DNA of 64,000 nt from Roseovarius mucosus (GCF_002080415.1 NZ_CP020474.1:4043501-4107500); one strand, 5' to 3'; shown: positions 26,280-36,614, numbered from the stretch's first letter. Numbers and translations: made by a program. The notes: a model not told the origin generated them from the sequence alone.

Positions 26280-27312
26280 CCCATCAGCTCCCCGCCCTCC
26301 GCGTCGGTCGTGCGGCTGTTCCGGATGTGCTGGGCCACCAACATCGTAGGCCTCCGCTCTTGCTTCACGATCTGCGATTTCCGCCGGCCACTGGCGCGCC
26401 CCAGTAGGATGTCTCGCCACGGTTGGAGAAGGTGAAGGGACTCGCCCCCCGAAAGCCCGAAGCTCGGGAATGGCTTGCGGCACGAATGCCAAGGGGCGGA
26501 AGGCCGACCGAGAGTAGGGGATTAGTAGGGAATGTACGCCAAACGTTCTACTGTGCGATCCAACGCCGTCCAAGGTGGGTCTAGGAAATAGTCTAGCGAT
26601 CATAATAGGTTAAATGGCTTTAGCAGGCTTCATCCGGTTGCGTCCAACTCGTAGACGGCAAAATTCGTAATTAGTACGTCGGGTTCACTGTCGGTTTAGA
26701 AAAGCGCTGGTTCGGTCTAGGTCTATGCGCCCTCCCGCAACCAACTTACTTTGAAAATACTGCACTGTTTTTACTACATAAGCAGCCCCACGGGGAATTA
26801 ATAAGCAATTGATTATTAATAATTTATACTGCCGTTGATTATGGTTTTGGCCTACATCGGCTCCGCCATTTCATTTTTATGTGATTGCATTTTAGATATA
26901 TTCTTGAATGTCGTGAATGAATGCCACCACCGTTCACGTCCTCAATTGCGCGAAAAATAGGCGCTTTGCTGCCCTAAGTAAGAGCTTGGCTTACAAGGGA
27001 AGCAAGAAGCCCCATCAAAGCTGGAGGAATAATTCGGCCGAAGCGCGATGCCATCTTTTAACCACCCGAGCCACCATTTTTGATGCCGATTTTGCGGCAT
27101 CTGCGGGGGGAGCAGTCTTGGTATTCTCCCACCGCGTTGATCAAAATCAGGCTGCTCATTTTGAAGAACCGTTTCTGAGCGGCAAAGCTTTTCACTGGCA
27201 GGTCATTGTTTTCGCCCGACTTCAGCAGGCAAAGATTGACCAGAGAATTTGTAAATCTAAACTCTTTCCAAGGCGCTCCGGAATTTGAATTTTATGCCCG
27301 AGAGGAAATATC
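26280..27312. other. Noncoding stretch between the insertion sequence and the RTX gene
   Basis: About 26290-26600 is GC-rich and looks like a decayed coding fragment on the minus strand without a family I recognise. About 26620-26900 is AT-rich (for example around 26800-26840), unlike its surroundings, and is a likely promoter region for the RTX gene at 27313. A 123-codon frame at 26917-27288 has no ribosome site or domain and I do not support it. Confidence 0.45.
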
Positions 27313-29817
27313 ATGACGCATTTATTTGACTATTCCTCCTCCTCTGTCGGGATCAATCAGTTCACGGGTTATAGCATAAGTAACTTGTTTGGCACCGTTG
27401 ATGGCACTTTTCTGCCCGCCGAGTTCTGGGACCCTCTGGGCGCTCTTTCAGGTGTGTTAAGCTACCATTTCGTGGAGTTCGATGAAGTAAGAACCGGCAG
27501 TTTCCGATTTAACATCGATGCGTTCGGAACATTTTCACAGCAAGTGTCTGGTTCTGGGGATGTTTTTTCCCCCATTTTCTACGCCGACGATCCTGAGTTT
27601 TTCGCGTCCGAAGATTTTTTCACCGGAGAGGCACAGTTGACGCTCTTTGGTTTGAGCAGCCAGAGCTATTTGCGCTTCGAAGGGTTGCCGACACTTGAGC
27701 GGAGTTTTGGGCCGCTGCCCTCAGAGCCGTTCGCGGATTTTAACAATGCGACAGCATTTGCTGTCTCAGCGGCGGCGCTGGCAAACGCGGAACATCTCGC
27801 GAGCTTGCAGGCGTTGCAACCCGCGTCATTAGCCACGGCCATACGGATTGTTGCAGAGAATTTCGGCCCCGACCCGGCTGCGGGGACTGTCCGCCTTGTC
27901 TATACACCCGATGTGACCACAAGCCTGACCTTTGCCGATTGGATCGGACTAGATCCATCGGGCTTTAACGATGCCTATGGCGCGCAGCTTGTTGATACGC
28001 GTAGCCTTTTCTCAAATGAGGATGTTGAAGTTATTCTGACGGATTTCGACGATTCTCTTAGTGACGCCGGCGGAGGTTTTGCCGCGCGGCGCGTCATGAT
28101 CAACGCAGGCGGGGGCGATGACATCATCGACATGAGAGGCGACGCGACAAGCGGTGTCTTGCCCTTCGCCCTGACAGTGCCGTCGATTGTGTCCGTTGAC
28201 GGCGGCGAGGGCAACGACAGTATCTCCTTTGTCGTAAAGGTCTCTGGATTTGTTGATGGGGGCGCAGGCAATGACACGATCTTCGGGTCCAGTCCGTCAG
28301 ACGGTCTTGCCGCCTTTTTCGAAGCGCATGGCGGAGATGGCGAAGATCAATTCCAAGGGCTTAATAACGGTGCAAATCTGTTCTTTGGCGGAAATGATAA
28401 TGATCTGTTGATAGGTGGATTTGACTCTGCGGATACGATCCACGGCGGGGCCGGTGATGACAACATCGGTGCAGGGTCATTCTTCAACTTCTCACTGGGC
28501 GCAAACATTTACTCCGACGTCGCAAACCTGTTTCATGGTGACGCGGGCAATGACACCCTCTTTGGCGGCAACGGTGCTGACACTCTCCATGGAGGTGATG
28601 GAGACGACTATATCTTGCCTCTTCTTGGGGATGACGTTGTCCATGGCGGGGCGGGTTTTGATACTTATTCACTGAGCGTTGGAAACGGCGGATTTGAGGG
28701 ATCGGATGTCTCTCGCAGCTTTGGGGATAAGCTCATTGTTGATACTGGCGGCATCCTGGAATTCGCTCCATGGATGAGCGCTGACTTCAACACAAATTTG
28801 CTGGAACGGCTTGGGAATGACCTTGTGATCGGCACTCTTGGTCAATCCAGCATTCGGCTGGTTGATTTCTACTCTAATCCTACCGGCTGGATTTCAACTT
28901 CTGACGATTCAAGAGAAATCGATTTTGCCCGTGCGGCGACACTTTCTGACTCATCACCAGAGGTGCCTGAGGGTGGTGACACGATTACTGGCGGTGACAC
29001 CGACGACACAATCGCCGGGAGCGTAGGTAACGATGTGCTTGACGGGGGGGCTGGCAATGACCGGATTGCCGCCTCGGACGGCGATGACCTCGTATCGGGC
29101 GGCGCTGGCAATGACAGTATCGGCGGTGGTCTGGGAAATGACACGATCGACGGCGGCGATGGGGATGACGTTATCGGTGGTGGTTTTGGGAATGATTCCA
29201 TTATCGGTGGCGACGGCCGGGATTTAGTTGCTGGCGGCGCCGGCAACGACACGCTCTCGGGTGGCTCCGGAAATGACAGCATGTCTGGCAGTTTTGGCAA
29301 CGATCTGATCGACGCAGGTTTGGGGGCGGATGACATCGGTGGCGGCACCGGGCGCGATACCATCAACGCCGGTGCTGGAAATGACCGGGTCGGCGGCGGC
29401 GAGGGCAATGACACAATCTCGGGTGGCAACGGCAATGACTTTCTTGCCGGTGGTGGACGGGACGACATCATCGACGGCGGCACGGGCAATGACACAATCA
29501 ACGGCGGCGCAGGCAATGACGTGATGACTGGCGGCGCAGATGCGGATCAGTTCGTGTTCAGCGCCTTCTTCGACGGTGAGGTCGATGTCATCACCGATTT
29601 CGAAGATGGGATCGACAGCTTCTTCATCCGCCGTTTCGATCCCGATACCGGTGTTGAGAATATCAGCAACGGCGGTAATGGGCTTGCCGGGTTCGTCGCG
29701 GCGATGAATATCGTCGACGTGGCGGGCGGCGCGCAGATGACGGTGAATGGCAACACCATCCTTGTCGAGGGCATCACAGCGGCGCAACTGACGGTAGAGG
29801 ATTTTCAGTTCCTGTAA
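27313..29817 (+). CDS. RTX (calcium-binding repeat) secreted protein
   Basis: An 834-residue protein starting at ATG 27313 behind AGAGGAAA. The N-terminal about 260 residues have no family I can name. Two blocks of glycine-aspartate nonapeptide repeats (GGxGxDxxx) follow, at about residues 260-450 and 555-740, each binding calcium in a beta-roll. The last about 95 residues are a conserved acidic module (FVFSAFFDGEVDVITDFEDG and following) that also ends the second RTX protein. Absence of an N-terminal signal peptide and presence of C-terminal repeats point to type I secretion to the outside. No secretion ATPase gene is nearby. Role unknown; adhesin or surface-layer type is possible. Confidence 0.8.
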   Translation: MTHLFDYSSSSVGINQFTGYSISNLFGTVDGTFLPAEFWDPLGALSGVLSYHFVEFDEVRTGSFRFNIDAFGTFSQQVSGSGDVFSPIFYADDPEFFASEDFFTGEAQLTLFGLSSQSYLRFEGLPTLERSFGPLPSEPFADFNNATAFAVSAAALANAEHLASLQALQPASLATAIRIVAENFGPDPAAGTVRLVYTPDVTTSLTFADWIGLDPSGFNDAYGAQLVDTRSLFSNEDVEVILTDFDDSLSDAGGGFAARRVMINAGGGDDIIDMRGDATSGVLPFALTVPSIVSVDGGEGNDSISFVVKVSGFVDGGAGNDTIFGSSPSDGLAAFFEAHGGDGEDQFQGLNNGANLFFGGNDNDLLIGGFDSADTIHGGAGDDNIGAGSFFNFSLGANIYSDVANLFHGDAGNDTLFGGNGADTLHGGDGDDYILPLLGDDVVHGGAGFDTYSLSVGNGGFEGSDVSRSFGDKLIVDTGGILEFAPWMSADFNTNLLERLGNDLVIGTLGQSSIRLVDFYSNPTGWISTSDDSREIDFARAATLSDSSPEVPEGGDTITGGDTDDTIAGSVGNDVLDGGAGNDRIAASDGDDLVSGGAGNDSIGGGLGNDTIDGGDGDDVIGGGFGNDSIIGGDGRDLVAGGAGNDTLSGGSGNDSMSGSFGNDLIDAGLGADDIGGGTGRDTINAGAGNDRVGGGEGNDTISGGNGNDFLAGGGRDDIIDGGTGNDTINGGAGNDVMTGGADADQFVFSAFFDGEVDVITDFEDGIDSFFIRRFDPDTGVENISNGGNGLAGFVAAMNIVDVAGGAQMTVNGNTILVEGITAAQLTVEDFQFL

Positions 29818-29826
29818 TGGATAAAC

Positions 29827-29848
29827 CCCGCCGGTTTCGGCTGGCGGG
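29827..29848 (+). terminator. Hairpin after the first RTX gene
   Basis: CCCGCCGG and CTGGCGGG form an 8-base stem (one G-T pair) around a 6-base loop, 10 bases after the stop codon. A T-run is lacking, so termination strength is doubtful. It is a weaker version of the hairpin after the second RTX gene. Confidence 0.5.
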
Positions 29849-30243
29849 TATGACGAGATGCCCGCCTATATGTGGTCGCGTGCTTGCTAATGCGCTGGCA
29901 TGCGAGAGGTAAATCGCCTTTGTCACCTGCCGAACCACTGGAACTGGATGGACCTGAAAAGCACAATAGGTTCACTGCGGTTCCGTCGGTCCAAACTAGG
30001 CTTGGCGATTTTGCAAAATCTCCGGGCCCTCAAAGAACACACCTTTTAAGCCAACCGGGCAAGCAACGACGTTCTTGTCCGTAACAAGGTTCAGGGCGCT
30101 TTCAACGCCAAGGAATGGCTCGTTCGAGCGCGACTCCCTCGAAAACTCCATCGGACGCCAGGGGGGTTAAGGCTGGTGCGGGCATTAACGTGGGGGATTT
30201 CATCGAGCCAGCGCGCAGCGCAAACTTGGGCCTTTCTGACCCT
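29849..30243. other. Intergenic gap between convergent genes
   Basis: The stretch between the first RTX gene and the end of the papain-like gene has only short frames without ribosome sites. I see no RNA gene or repeat in it. Confidence 0.4.
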
Positions 30244-32265
30244 TCACTCGGGGGGTGTGGGACAAAGATCGCCACGGCCAGCGGCCCAGCTTTTCCGGCC
30301 TTTGGCTGCGATACTCGCAATCTGATCGTCCGGCACCGGCACTGTCGGACGGGGCGTCAGCCCGTCATCGTGGAACAAGTAGAGCCGCGCGGCAAAATCC
30401 TCGAATGGTAGTGAACCTTCCCCGAACCGCTCTCCGCTGCCCTGTGTCGAGACAACGAGACCGTGGCCCCAATCTTGTCCGCTGTCATTGTTGGGATTGA
30501 AGAAGTAAACGCGCATATGCCCTGTTGGGTCCAGACCTACCCGGATTAGTGTGATCGCGTGCCAGCCTACAAAGGTCGCGCCCGAGTCTGTCACGGCGAT
30601 CCCGGCAGGTTGCGGGTGGATGACTGGTTGGTTGCCATTGTATTGCGGGTGGTAACAGGCGTGAAAGTGGCGCAGGAAATCCTCATAGTGTTTCAATGCG
30701 CCTGTGGCGACATCGACGGCTATGTGAAACTCGCGCCCAACCCACCAGCCGTGCAGTTCGGGATTGATCCAGCGATGTGGGTCTTCGGGGCGGCCGAGAC
30801 ATCGGCGGCCCATTTCGGCATAGGCGCGGTCCAGATGCGGTACCAGCAGGACAGAGATGGGATCGGCATCCAGCAACGCCGACGTCGCAAGGCCGGGCGG
30901 TAGGGTCGCGGTGTCGAGTGGTTCGCCCTCGAAATGCAGCACCAGCCTGTCCCTGCGTGCCACCTGTGCGATCAGCCAGAGCAGGTAATCCGGATCGTTC
31001 AACGCCCACATCGACAGGGCCCTGGCAGATTGGCAGGTCGGATTGTTGCCCTGACCGACACCAAGGGGTTGGCCCAAGAACATGATGAGCCCTGCAATCA
31101 GATGCGTTCGCGCAGGGAGCGCCGTACCGCAGGTTGCCTCTAAAGCGCAGATGCACTCTTCGGTTAGTGGTGTTTCCAACAGGCGCCACAGGGACGGCGC
31201 AACGGGAGGGGAATACAGAATGCCCCGTTCCAACATAAGCGCCAGCCCATAGACCGCCTGCGCTGTGCCGGGCTGAATGGCGACATCGACCAAGGCGCGC
31301 ACCAGCGGCTCATAGCAGCGCAGGGCATCAAGCCCGGTGCTCGACAGGCCCAAGGCGTCAGGGAGCACCTTGGTCTGATCGGCCTCAATGGCCCAACGCA
31401 AGAAGCTGGCGTGATAATCTGATACCAACCCCGTGTCGTGCATGGCGCGGGCAAAGGCATAGGCCTCTTCCTGAACCGTGCGCTCGTCCGCTCGTGACAG
31501 TCTGTCGATGTAAGCTGAAATGCCCGGGTCCTCTCGGTTCAGGGCGGTCGGACCAAATAAGGCGCTGATCAATCTGTCGGCCCCCCGATGGGCGTCGGCG
31601 GTGAGGGCGGTTCCGGTTTGTAGGGCGCTTGCGATCTGCAGGATCATCGCCTTGACGTGATCAACCTGCAAAGGTCGCTGCGCCATGATGCGCCAGATCT
31701 CGTCTGTCAGGTGATCCAAGACACCGTCAGTCCCAACCTCTTGCAACAGATACCGCATCAGCCGGTCAATAGCCGGTGTGAGCGCATTTTGCGCGTGGCG
31801 TTGCGCCTCGTCCAGGCCCTGTCCGAGCAGCCGGTCGAGATTGAACGACAGAACCTGCGTAAGAAATTGTTCGGCCTGCGCAGGTGACAGATCAGGCGTC
31901 GCATGTTCGCCTTTGGCAACCACAAGAAAGCGTAGCAGGCTCATCGCTTCTAATGTGATCGTCTGCTGGCTGGCCTGTGTCAGGGTATGTTTGACAAGGT
32001 TCGGCAGCAGGTGCGCCGGACGTCCCCAATCCGTGCCAGAGAACAGCCCAGCCTCGTCCATGAGGCCGGCCCGCTGGCGCAAGGCTGGCAATCCGTCCTC
32101 ATGCTGCAGCACCGGGCGCGCCGCATCCAACACGCGCAGCGCATGGTTGTTCTTGCCAATACGCGACGCGCTTTGCAGACCACAAATCTGCCGGTCGAGC
32201 CGGTCAAGAAGCGATGCAAGCTGTCCAGCGGCGTTCAAATGGGCTGTCATATCGGCTTCGACCAT
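30244..32265 (-). CDS. Large protein with papain-like Cys-His-Asn pattern, unknown function
   Basis: A 673-residue protein starting at ATG 32265 behind AAGGGC (an in-frame TTG at 32283 is less likely). The first about 400 residues are helical, with no signal peptide. The C-terminal part has Gln/Gly then Cys 411 in NPTCQSAR, His 569 in VGWHAITL and Asn 590 in YFFNPNND, in the order and sequence setting of a papain-like or transglutaminase-like catalytic triad. It may therefore be a cysteine peptidase or acyltransferase, but no named family is recognised. It follows an ATP-grasp gene on the same strand 141 bases downstream, and the pair sits between two RTX genes, so the enzymes may act together on a peptide or protein. 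Confidence 0.55.
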   Translation of the reverse strand: MVEADMTAHLNAAGQLASLLDRLDRQICGLQSASRIGKNNHALRVLDAARPVLQHEDGLPALRQRAGLMDEAGLFSGTDWGRPAHLLPNLVKHTLTQASQQTITLEAMSLLRFLVVAKGEHATPDLSPAQAEQFLTQVLSFNLDRLLGQGLDEAQRHAQNALTPAIDRLMRYLLQEVGTDGVLDHLTDEIWRIMAQRPLQVDHVKAMILQIASALQTGTALTADAHRGADRLISALFGPTALNREDPGISAYIDRLSRADERTVQEEAYAFARAMHDTGLVSDYHASFLRWAIEADQTKVLPDALGLSSTGLDALRCYEPLVRALVDVAIQPGTAQAVYGLALMLERGILYSPPVAPSLWRLLETPLTEECICALEATCGTALPARTHLIAGLIMFLGQPLGVGQGNNPTCQSARALSMWALNDPDYLLWLIAQVARRDRLVLHFEGEPLDTATLPPGLATSALLDADPISVLLVPHLDRAYAEMGRRCLGRPEDPHRWINPELHGWWVGREFHIAVDVATGALKHYEDFLRHFHACYHPQYNGNQPVIHPQPAGIAVTDSGATFVGWHAITLIRVGLDPTGHMRVYFFNPNNDSGQDWGHGLVVSTQGSGERFGEGSLPFEDFAARLYLFHDDGLTPRPTVPVPDDQIASIAAKGRKSWAAGRGDLCPTPPE

Positions 32266-32406
32266 AGCGTCGCCCTTATTCAATTGGCCGGGGCACTGTT
32301 TATGCTGCCAACCGTCACTTCAAGGATGCGGCGACCCCAAGGGGTCAACAACGAAAATGCGCGACATCATGGGTGCCGCAGCCATCGGCGTGGCCCGCAG
32401 GGACCG

Positions 32407-33633
32407 TCACAGATAGTAATCCAGCTCTTCTTGCGCCTTAAGCAAGTCACGCATTTCGACAGCATCCTCGCCATAAAAATACACAAGGCCCCAATGCGTG
32501 CCGAACGCCGTTCGCTTGGTTACCTTTTGCGCATGTGGCGGGTTGAGTTCGTGAAAGTCAAAATAGGGATGGCTCTCGGTCTGTGGGGGGATTTCAAGAT
32601 TGCTGACCACACGGCGGCGGGGATAGACGCCAAAGCACCCGGCATGGCCTGTCGCATCCGTGACTGGGGTCGGAAAGAAGGCATCAAGCTCGTCCTGCGT
32701 TGTCTTGGGATCGAACACCAGAACCAGCGCCTGATACGCGTTGAACCCGTAGGCGCGTTCGAGCAATTCGAACACGTTGAAGCCCGGCGGGCGATAGGCC
32801 ACTTCGCCGAAGTACATGGTTCCGTCAGAGGTGACGAAATACTCCGGGTGGATGAAACCGAAATCAATATCGAACACGTCAATTAGTTTTTCGATTTCCT
32901 GCGTGATACGACCGCGCCACTGCTCCAATTCAGGGGTTGCCGGGACGAAAACGGAATAGCCCAGGGTGACATACTCTGAAATGTTCAAGAACTGGATCTT
33001 ACCATCCTTGATCCACGCCTCGACTGCGAATTCCCAACCATCCAGATGGCTTTCCAGAAGCGCCGGAAATTCATCGTCCGAGATGGAGGCCACATCGTCA
33101 GCAGTGCGGATCACGCGGTGCCCCAGACACCCCGCCTTGTCGAATGCCTTGAAATGGATCGGATCATTCGGGTCGCCATCCAGTTTCAGCAGTGTCTGGT
33201 TCACGCGTCTGAGAAAGCGGATCACATCCGTCTGATCCATGGCTTCCTCAAAGATGCCAACACGGATGCCACCCAACTGCGCGCGGCGTTTCATAAGTGA
33301 TTTATCGCGGAACAACATGGATTGACCCAACAAGCGCGGGTTTTTCATCAACACGGAGTTAACAGCACCCGCCCACTCGACCGTTTCCTCGAAAAGGGGA
33401 ATCGCCACGTCGACCCCCATGTCTTTCAGTGTCGTGGCAAGTTCGAAGGAACGGTCGTTGAGCCGCTCAAAATCCCAGGAAACAAACGGTATGTCGTGCT
33501 CGACTGCATAGGATTCAGCCCAAGCGGGAGCGACGATGACATACCTACGATCAAATTTTTCGAGCGCGTCAATGCAACGCAAGCTCCAACCTAAAATTGC
33601 AACAAACCCTTTGTCCGAATTTTTATCGGTCAT
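32407..33633 (-). CDS. ATP-grasp ligase-like protein
   Basis: A 408-residue protein starting at ATG 33633, with AAGGAGTTAGG just upstream; an in-frame extension to 33747 lacks protein character. It has a pre-ATP-grasp Rossmann-like part (FVAILGWSLRCIDAL), then an ATP-grasp fold: Lys/Glu-containing strands WEFAVEAWIKDGKIQFLNISEY, and metal-binding residues in FGFIHPEYFVTSDGTMYFGEVAYRPPGFNVFEL. ATP-grasp enzymes join an acyl phosphate to an amine, often making peptide-like bonds. The substrate is unknown. It is the first gene of a pair with the papain-like protein. Confidence 0.75.
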   Translation of the reverse strand: MTDKNSDKGFVAILGWSLRCIDALEKFDRRYVIVAPAWAESYAVEHDIPFVSWDFERLNDRSFELATTLKDMGVDVAIPLFEETVEWAGAVNSVLMKNPRLLGQSMLFRDKSLMKRRAQLGGIRVGIFEEAMDQTDVIRFLRRVNQTLLKLDGDPNDPIHFKAFDKAGCLGHRVIRTADDVASISDDEFPALLESHLDGWEFAVEAWIKDGKIQFLNISEYVTLGYSVFVPATPELEQWRGRITQEIEKLIDVFDIDFGFIHPEYFVTSDGTMYFGEVAYRPPGFNVFELLERAYGFNAYQALVLVFDPKTTQDELDAFFPTPVTDATGHAGCFGVYPRRRVVSNLEIPPQTESHPYFDFHELNPPHAQKVTKRTAFGTHWGLVYFYGEDAVEMRDLLKAQEELDYYL

Positions 33634-34202
33634 CCTAACTCCTTGCTGGTGTGAAGGGTGTCTACCTACACTAAAACTCAAAAAAAACAACCCGCGCGGG
33701 TATTTGCAAAACACATGAGACAAATCCTTGCCGGTTTTCCGTGCCACGTGAATTTTGCGATTTTAGGATAAAAGCCCTAAATTATAGCCGTTTCGGAAGC
33801 ATCAGCATACGCGGGATTACGAAGCGGCGCGCAGGTGACGCCAAGCGCGCGCTCACGCCGCTAATACGGGGTCAACACCCCGGTGCCGGTTGGCGGGGCG
33901 ACCGGCATCACCCGGGGGCAGGCGGCGGAATTTTCACACCAGGTTTGGACACGCGCCTCTTGATTTCACGGTTTCGTGAAGACTAAGATTTTCTCATAAG
34001 ATCAACCAGCATCTCACCGGGCGCTTTTGTGAGTTGTTTCACGCCATCCTCTTGGATGCCTGCAGTGAACGCAGACATGAAGGGGATGGTATCGAGCGCC
34101 CGCTGGTTGATTGGTGGAGTGTGTATGTTCGGCTTGGCCCTCTTATGGGCCTCTCTGAACAAGATTTTGCAATAATGCCCAAGTATTGAAATGGAGCTAT
34201 GA
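33634..34202. other. Divergent gap between ATP-grasp gene and second RTX gene
   Basis: The 569 bases contain a GC-rich hairpin (TGCCGGT at 33884-33890 pairing with ACCGGCA at 33901-33907) next to a smaller one (CGGGGT/ACCCCG, 33867-33882). On the minus strand, 33983-34080 reads like the end of a lost gene. No gene is called. Both flanking promoters must lie here. Confidence 0.4.
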
Positions 34203-36398
34203 ATGTTTCCCGACACATTTGACATAACCAGCGTCGACGATCTGACAGCGCTGAACGGACAATTGCTAACGGCACTGACCTTTCTCGGCGATCAGGATCT
34301 GAACAACGCCTTCACCATCAACCCCGAGGCCATCACGGTCGGAGACTACCTTGCCCTGATCGACGCGGCCGAGGCGAGCTTGATCACAACCGACTTCAGC
34401 TTTCTTGCGCTCTCAATTCCGACAATCCGCGCGCAACTCGAGGCGATCCTGACGCCAGATAATGTGCCGGATGGGCTGAGCGTACAGCAGGTGATCGACC
34501 AGTCCATTGGAGTTCTGGAAGACATCGCGGCAGGCGATTTTGGCCTGCTGACTGTTGGCTTTGACGCGATCCGTGCGGCGCTCGAGGGGGTGCCGCCCGA
34601 AACCTTGTTACTGGATGCGTTCGGTTTCACAGGGCCGGGCAATCCTGATATCATTGATGCCTTTTTGGATCTCTTGCCTCAGTTCTCAACCGATGCTTTC
34701 CCGGCTTGGGTCTCTGGCGATCCGCATCTCAAGACTTTGGATGGCGTGGATTACGATTTTCAGGCAGCAGGTGAGTTCGTCCTGTTGCAATCGACCGATG
34801 CGCAGGGCTTTGCCTTGCAGGCGCGCATGGTGCCGGTGGCCGCGAATGTCAGCGTCAATGAGGCCATTGCCACCAATCTCGACGGCACGGCAGTGATGAT
34901 TGACGCTGCAGATCCTGATCCGTTGCACGTGAATGGTGCGGTTGTGGCGCTTGCGGATGGGTCCTCTCTTGATGTGGGCGAGGGGCGCATTTACCGGCGC
35001 GGCGATGTTTACACCATTGTTTATCCCGGCGCGGATGGTGCGATCGGCAATGGCGACAGTCAGGTTGTCGTGCGGGTGCGAGAAGGGCGGCTTGACCTAG
35101 ATGTGCGCCTGAACGCCGAACTGCTCGGATCGCTTGAGGGGCTGCTTGGGGATGGGGATGGCAACCCGGACAATGATATTGCGCGGGCCGATGGCACCGT
35201 CTTGGCGCGGCCTTTGGTCTTCTCAGAGCTCTATGGCGCGTATCGCGATGATTGGCGGATCAGCAGTCTCGGGGATAGCCTTTTTTCTTACGAGTCCGGC
35301 GAGAGCCCGAATGGGTTTTACCAATCGGATTTCCCCGGCGCGATTGTTTCGCTCGATACGCTTGATCCGGAGGTGCTTGCCACCGCGCGCGAGGCGGCAC
35401 TGGCTGCGGGATTGCAAGAGGGCAGCGAAGCCTTCGAGAATGCCGTGCTGGATTTCGCGCTGACCAATGACGAAAGTTTCCTGACCTCAGCGCTGGATGT
35501 GCCTTTGGCCAGCGTCGGCACAGAATTGGCGGATACCTTGATCGGGAATTCGGGCGATGACGTGCTACGCGGTGAGGGCGGCGATGACGGTGTCTTCGGA
35601 CAGTCAGGCAATGACATTCTCGACGGCGGGGCGGGCAATGACTCGATCGCCGGGGCGGATGGCAATGACCTTATTTCGGGCGGCCTTGGCAACGACAACA
35701 TCGGCGGTGGCCTCGGCAATGATACCATTGATGGCGGTGAGGGCGATGACATCATCGGGGCCGGGTTCGGAGACGACTCCGTGACCGGCGGGGCTGGCAA
35801 TGACGTGGTTGCAGGCGGCGCGGGCGACGACACGCTCTCGGGCGGCGATGGCAACGACAGCATGTCGGGCAGCTTTGGCAATGACCTCATCGACGGTGGC
35901 GAGGGTGCGGATGATATCGGCGGCGGCACCGGGCGCGACACGATTGACGCAGGTGCGGGCAATGACAGTGTGGGTGGTGGTGAAGGCGACGACAGCATCC
36001 TTGGCGGCGAGGGCAATGATTTCCTTGCCGGCGGCGGGCGCAACGACACCATCGACGGCGGCGCGGGCAATGACACGATCAACGCGGGTGCTGGCAACGA
36101 TGTGATCACCGGCGGAACCGGGGCTGATCAGTTCGTCTTCAGCGCCTTCTTCGATGGCGAGGCGGATGTGATCACCGATTTCGAGGACGGTTTGGATAGC
36201 TTCTTCATCCGTCGTTTTGATCCCGATACCGGCGTTGAGAATATCAACAACGGCGGCAACGGCCTGGCGGGATTCGTCACGGCGATGAATATCGTCGACG
36301 TGACGGGCGGCGCGCAGATGACGGTGAATGGCAACACCATCCTCATCGAAGGGGTCACCGCCGCGCAACTGACGGTGGATGATTTCACGTTCCTCTGA
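34203..36398 (+). CDS. VWD-domain RTX secreted protein
   Basis: A 731-residue protein starting at ATG 34203. Residues 1-165 are helical and unrecognised. A von Willebrand factor type D-like domain begins at FPAWVSGDPHLKTLDGVDYDF (about 170) and runs to about residue 335, including the LLGDGDGNPDND calcium loop. From about 435 to 640 are GGxGND-type RTX repeats, and the last 95 residues match the first RTX protein, a probable type I secretion signal region. Together these indicate an exported calcium-dependent surface or matrix protein. A strong terminator follows the gene. Its repeat region is nearly a copy of that in the 834-residue protein, pointing to duplication. Confidence 0.82.
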   Translation: MFPDTFDITSVDDLTALNGQLLTALTFLGDQDLNNAFTINPEAITVGDYLALIDAAEASLITTDFSFLALSIPTIRAQLEAILTPDNVPDGLSVQQVIDQSIGVLEDIAAGDFGLLTVGFDAIRAALEGVPPETLLLDAFGFTGPGNPDIIDAFLDLLPQFSTDAFPAWVSGDPHLKTLDGVDYDFQAAGEFVLLQSTDAQGFALQARMVPVAANVSVNEAIATNLDGTAVMIDAADPDPLHVNGAVVALADGSSLDVGEGRIYRRGDVYTIVYPGADGAIGNGDSQVVVRVREGRLDLDVRLNAELLGSLEGLLGDGDGNPDNDIARADGTVLARPLVFSELYGAYRDDWRISSLGDSLFSYESGESPNGFYQSDFPGAIVSLDTLDPEVLATAREAALAAGLQEGSEAFENAVLDFALTNDESFLTSALDVPLASVGTELADTLIGNSGDDVLRGEGGDDGVFGQSGNDILDGGAGNDSIAGADGNDLISGGLGNDNIGGGLGNDTIDGGEGDDIIGAGFGDDSVTGGAGNDVVAGGAGDDTLSGGDGNDSMSGSFGNDLIDGGEGADDIGGGTGRDTIDAGAGNDSVGGGEGDDSILGGEGNDFLAGGGRNDTIDGGAGNDTINAGAGNDVITGGTGADQFVFSAFFDGEADVITDFEDGLDSFFIRRFDPDTGVENINNGGNGLAGFVTAMNIVDVTGGAQMTVNGNTILIEGVTAAQLTVDDFTFL

Positions 36399-36408
36399 CG
36401 ATTATACA

Positions 36409-36438
36409 AACCCGCCAGCCCAAGCTGGCGGGTTTTTT
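36409..36438 (+). terminator. Rho-independent terminator after the second RTX gene
   Basis: AACCCGCCAGC and GCTGGCGGGTT form a perfect 11-base stem with a 4-base loop (CCAA), followed by a run of T, 10 bases after the stop codon. Confidence 0.9.
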
Positions 36439-36614
36439 CTGAAAACAATCTGCGGCGCGACTTTGATGACGTTGCCGTAGTGCTTCCCATGCGCATCTTT
36501 AGCCCCGGCTACGCTCCTGCCAGGAGGGATCACAGGCCGCTAGTGCAGGCTTGCGGGCGTGTGTCCATTTGTGGTTTCTATCGAATCTCCTGCATTTCAT
36601 TCGCTGGGGCAATC

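Noticed and set aside
26917..27288. 123-codon frame upstream of the first RTX gene
   Set aside because: No ribosome site, no recognisable domain, and it occupies the likely promoter/leader region.
33983..34225. 80-codon minus-strand frame overlapping the start of the second RTX gene
   Set aside because: The last 30 codons look protein-like, perhaps the end of a lost gene, but the start overlaps a real gene and there is no ribosome site.
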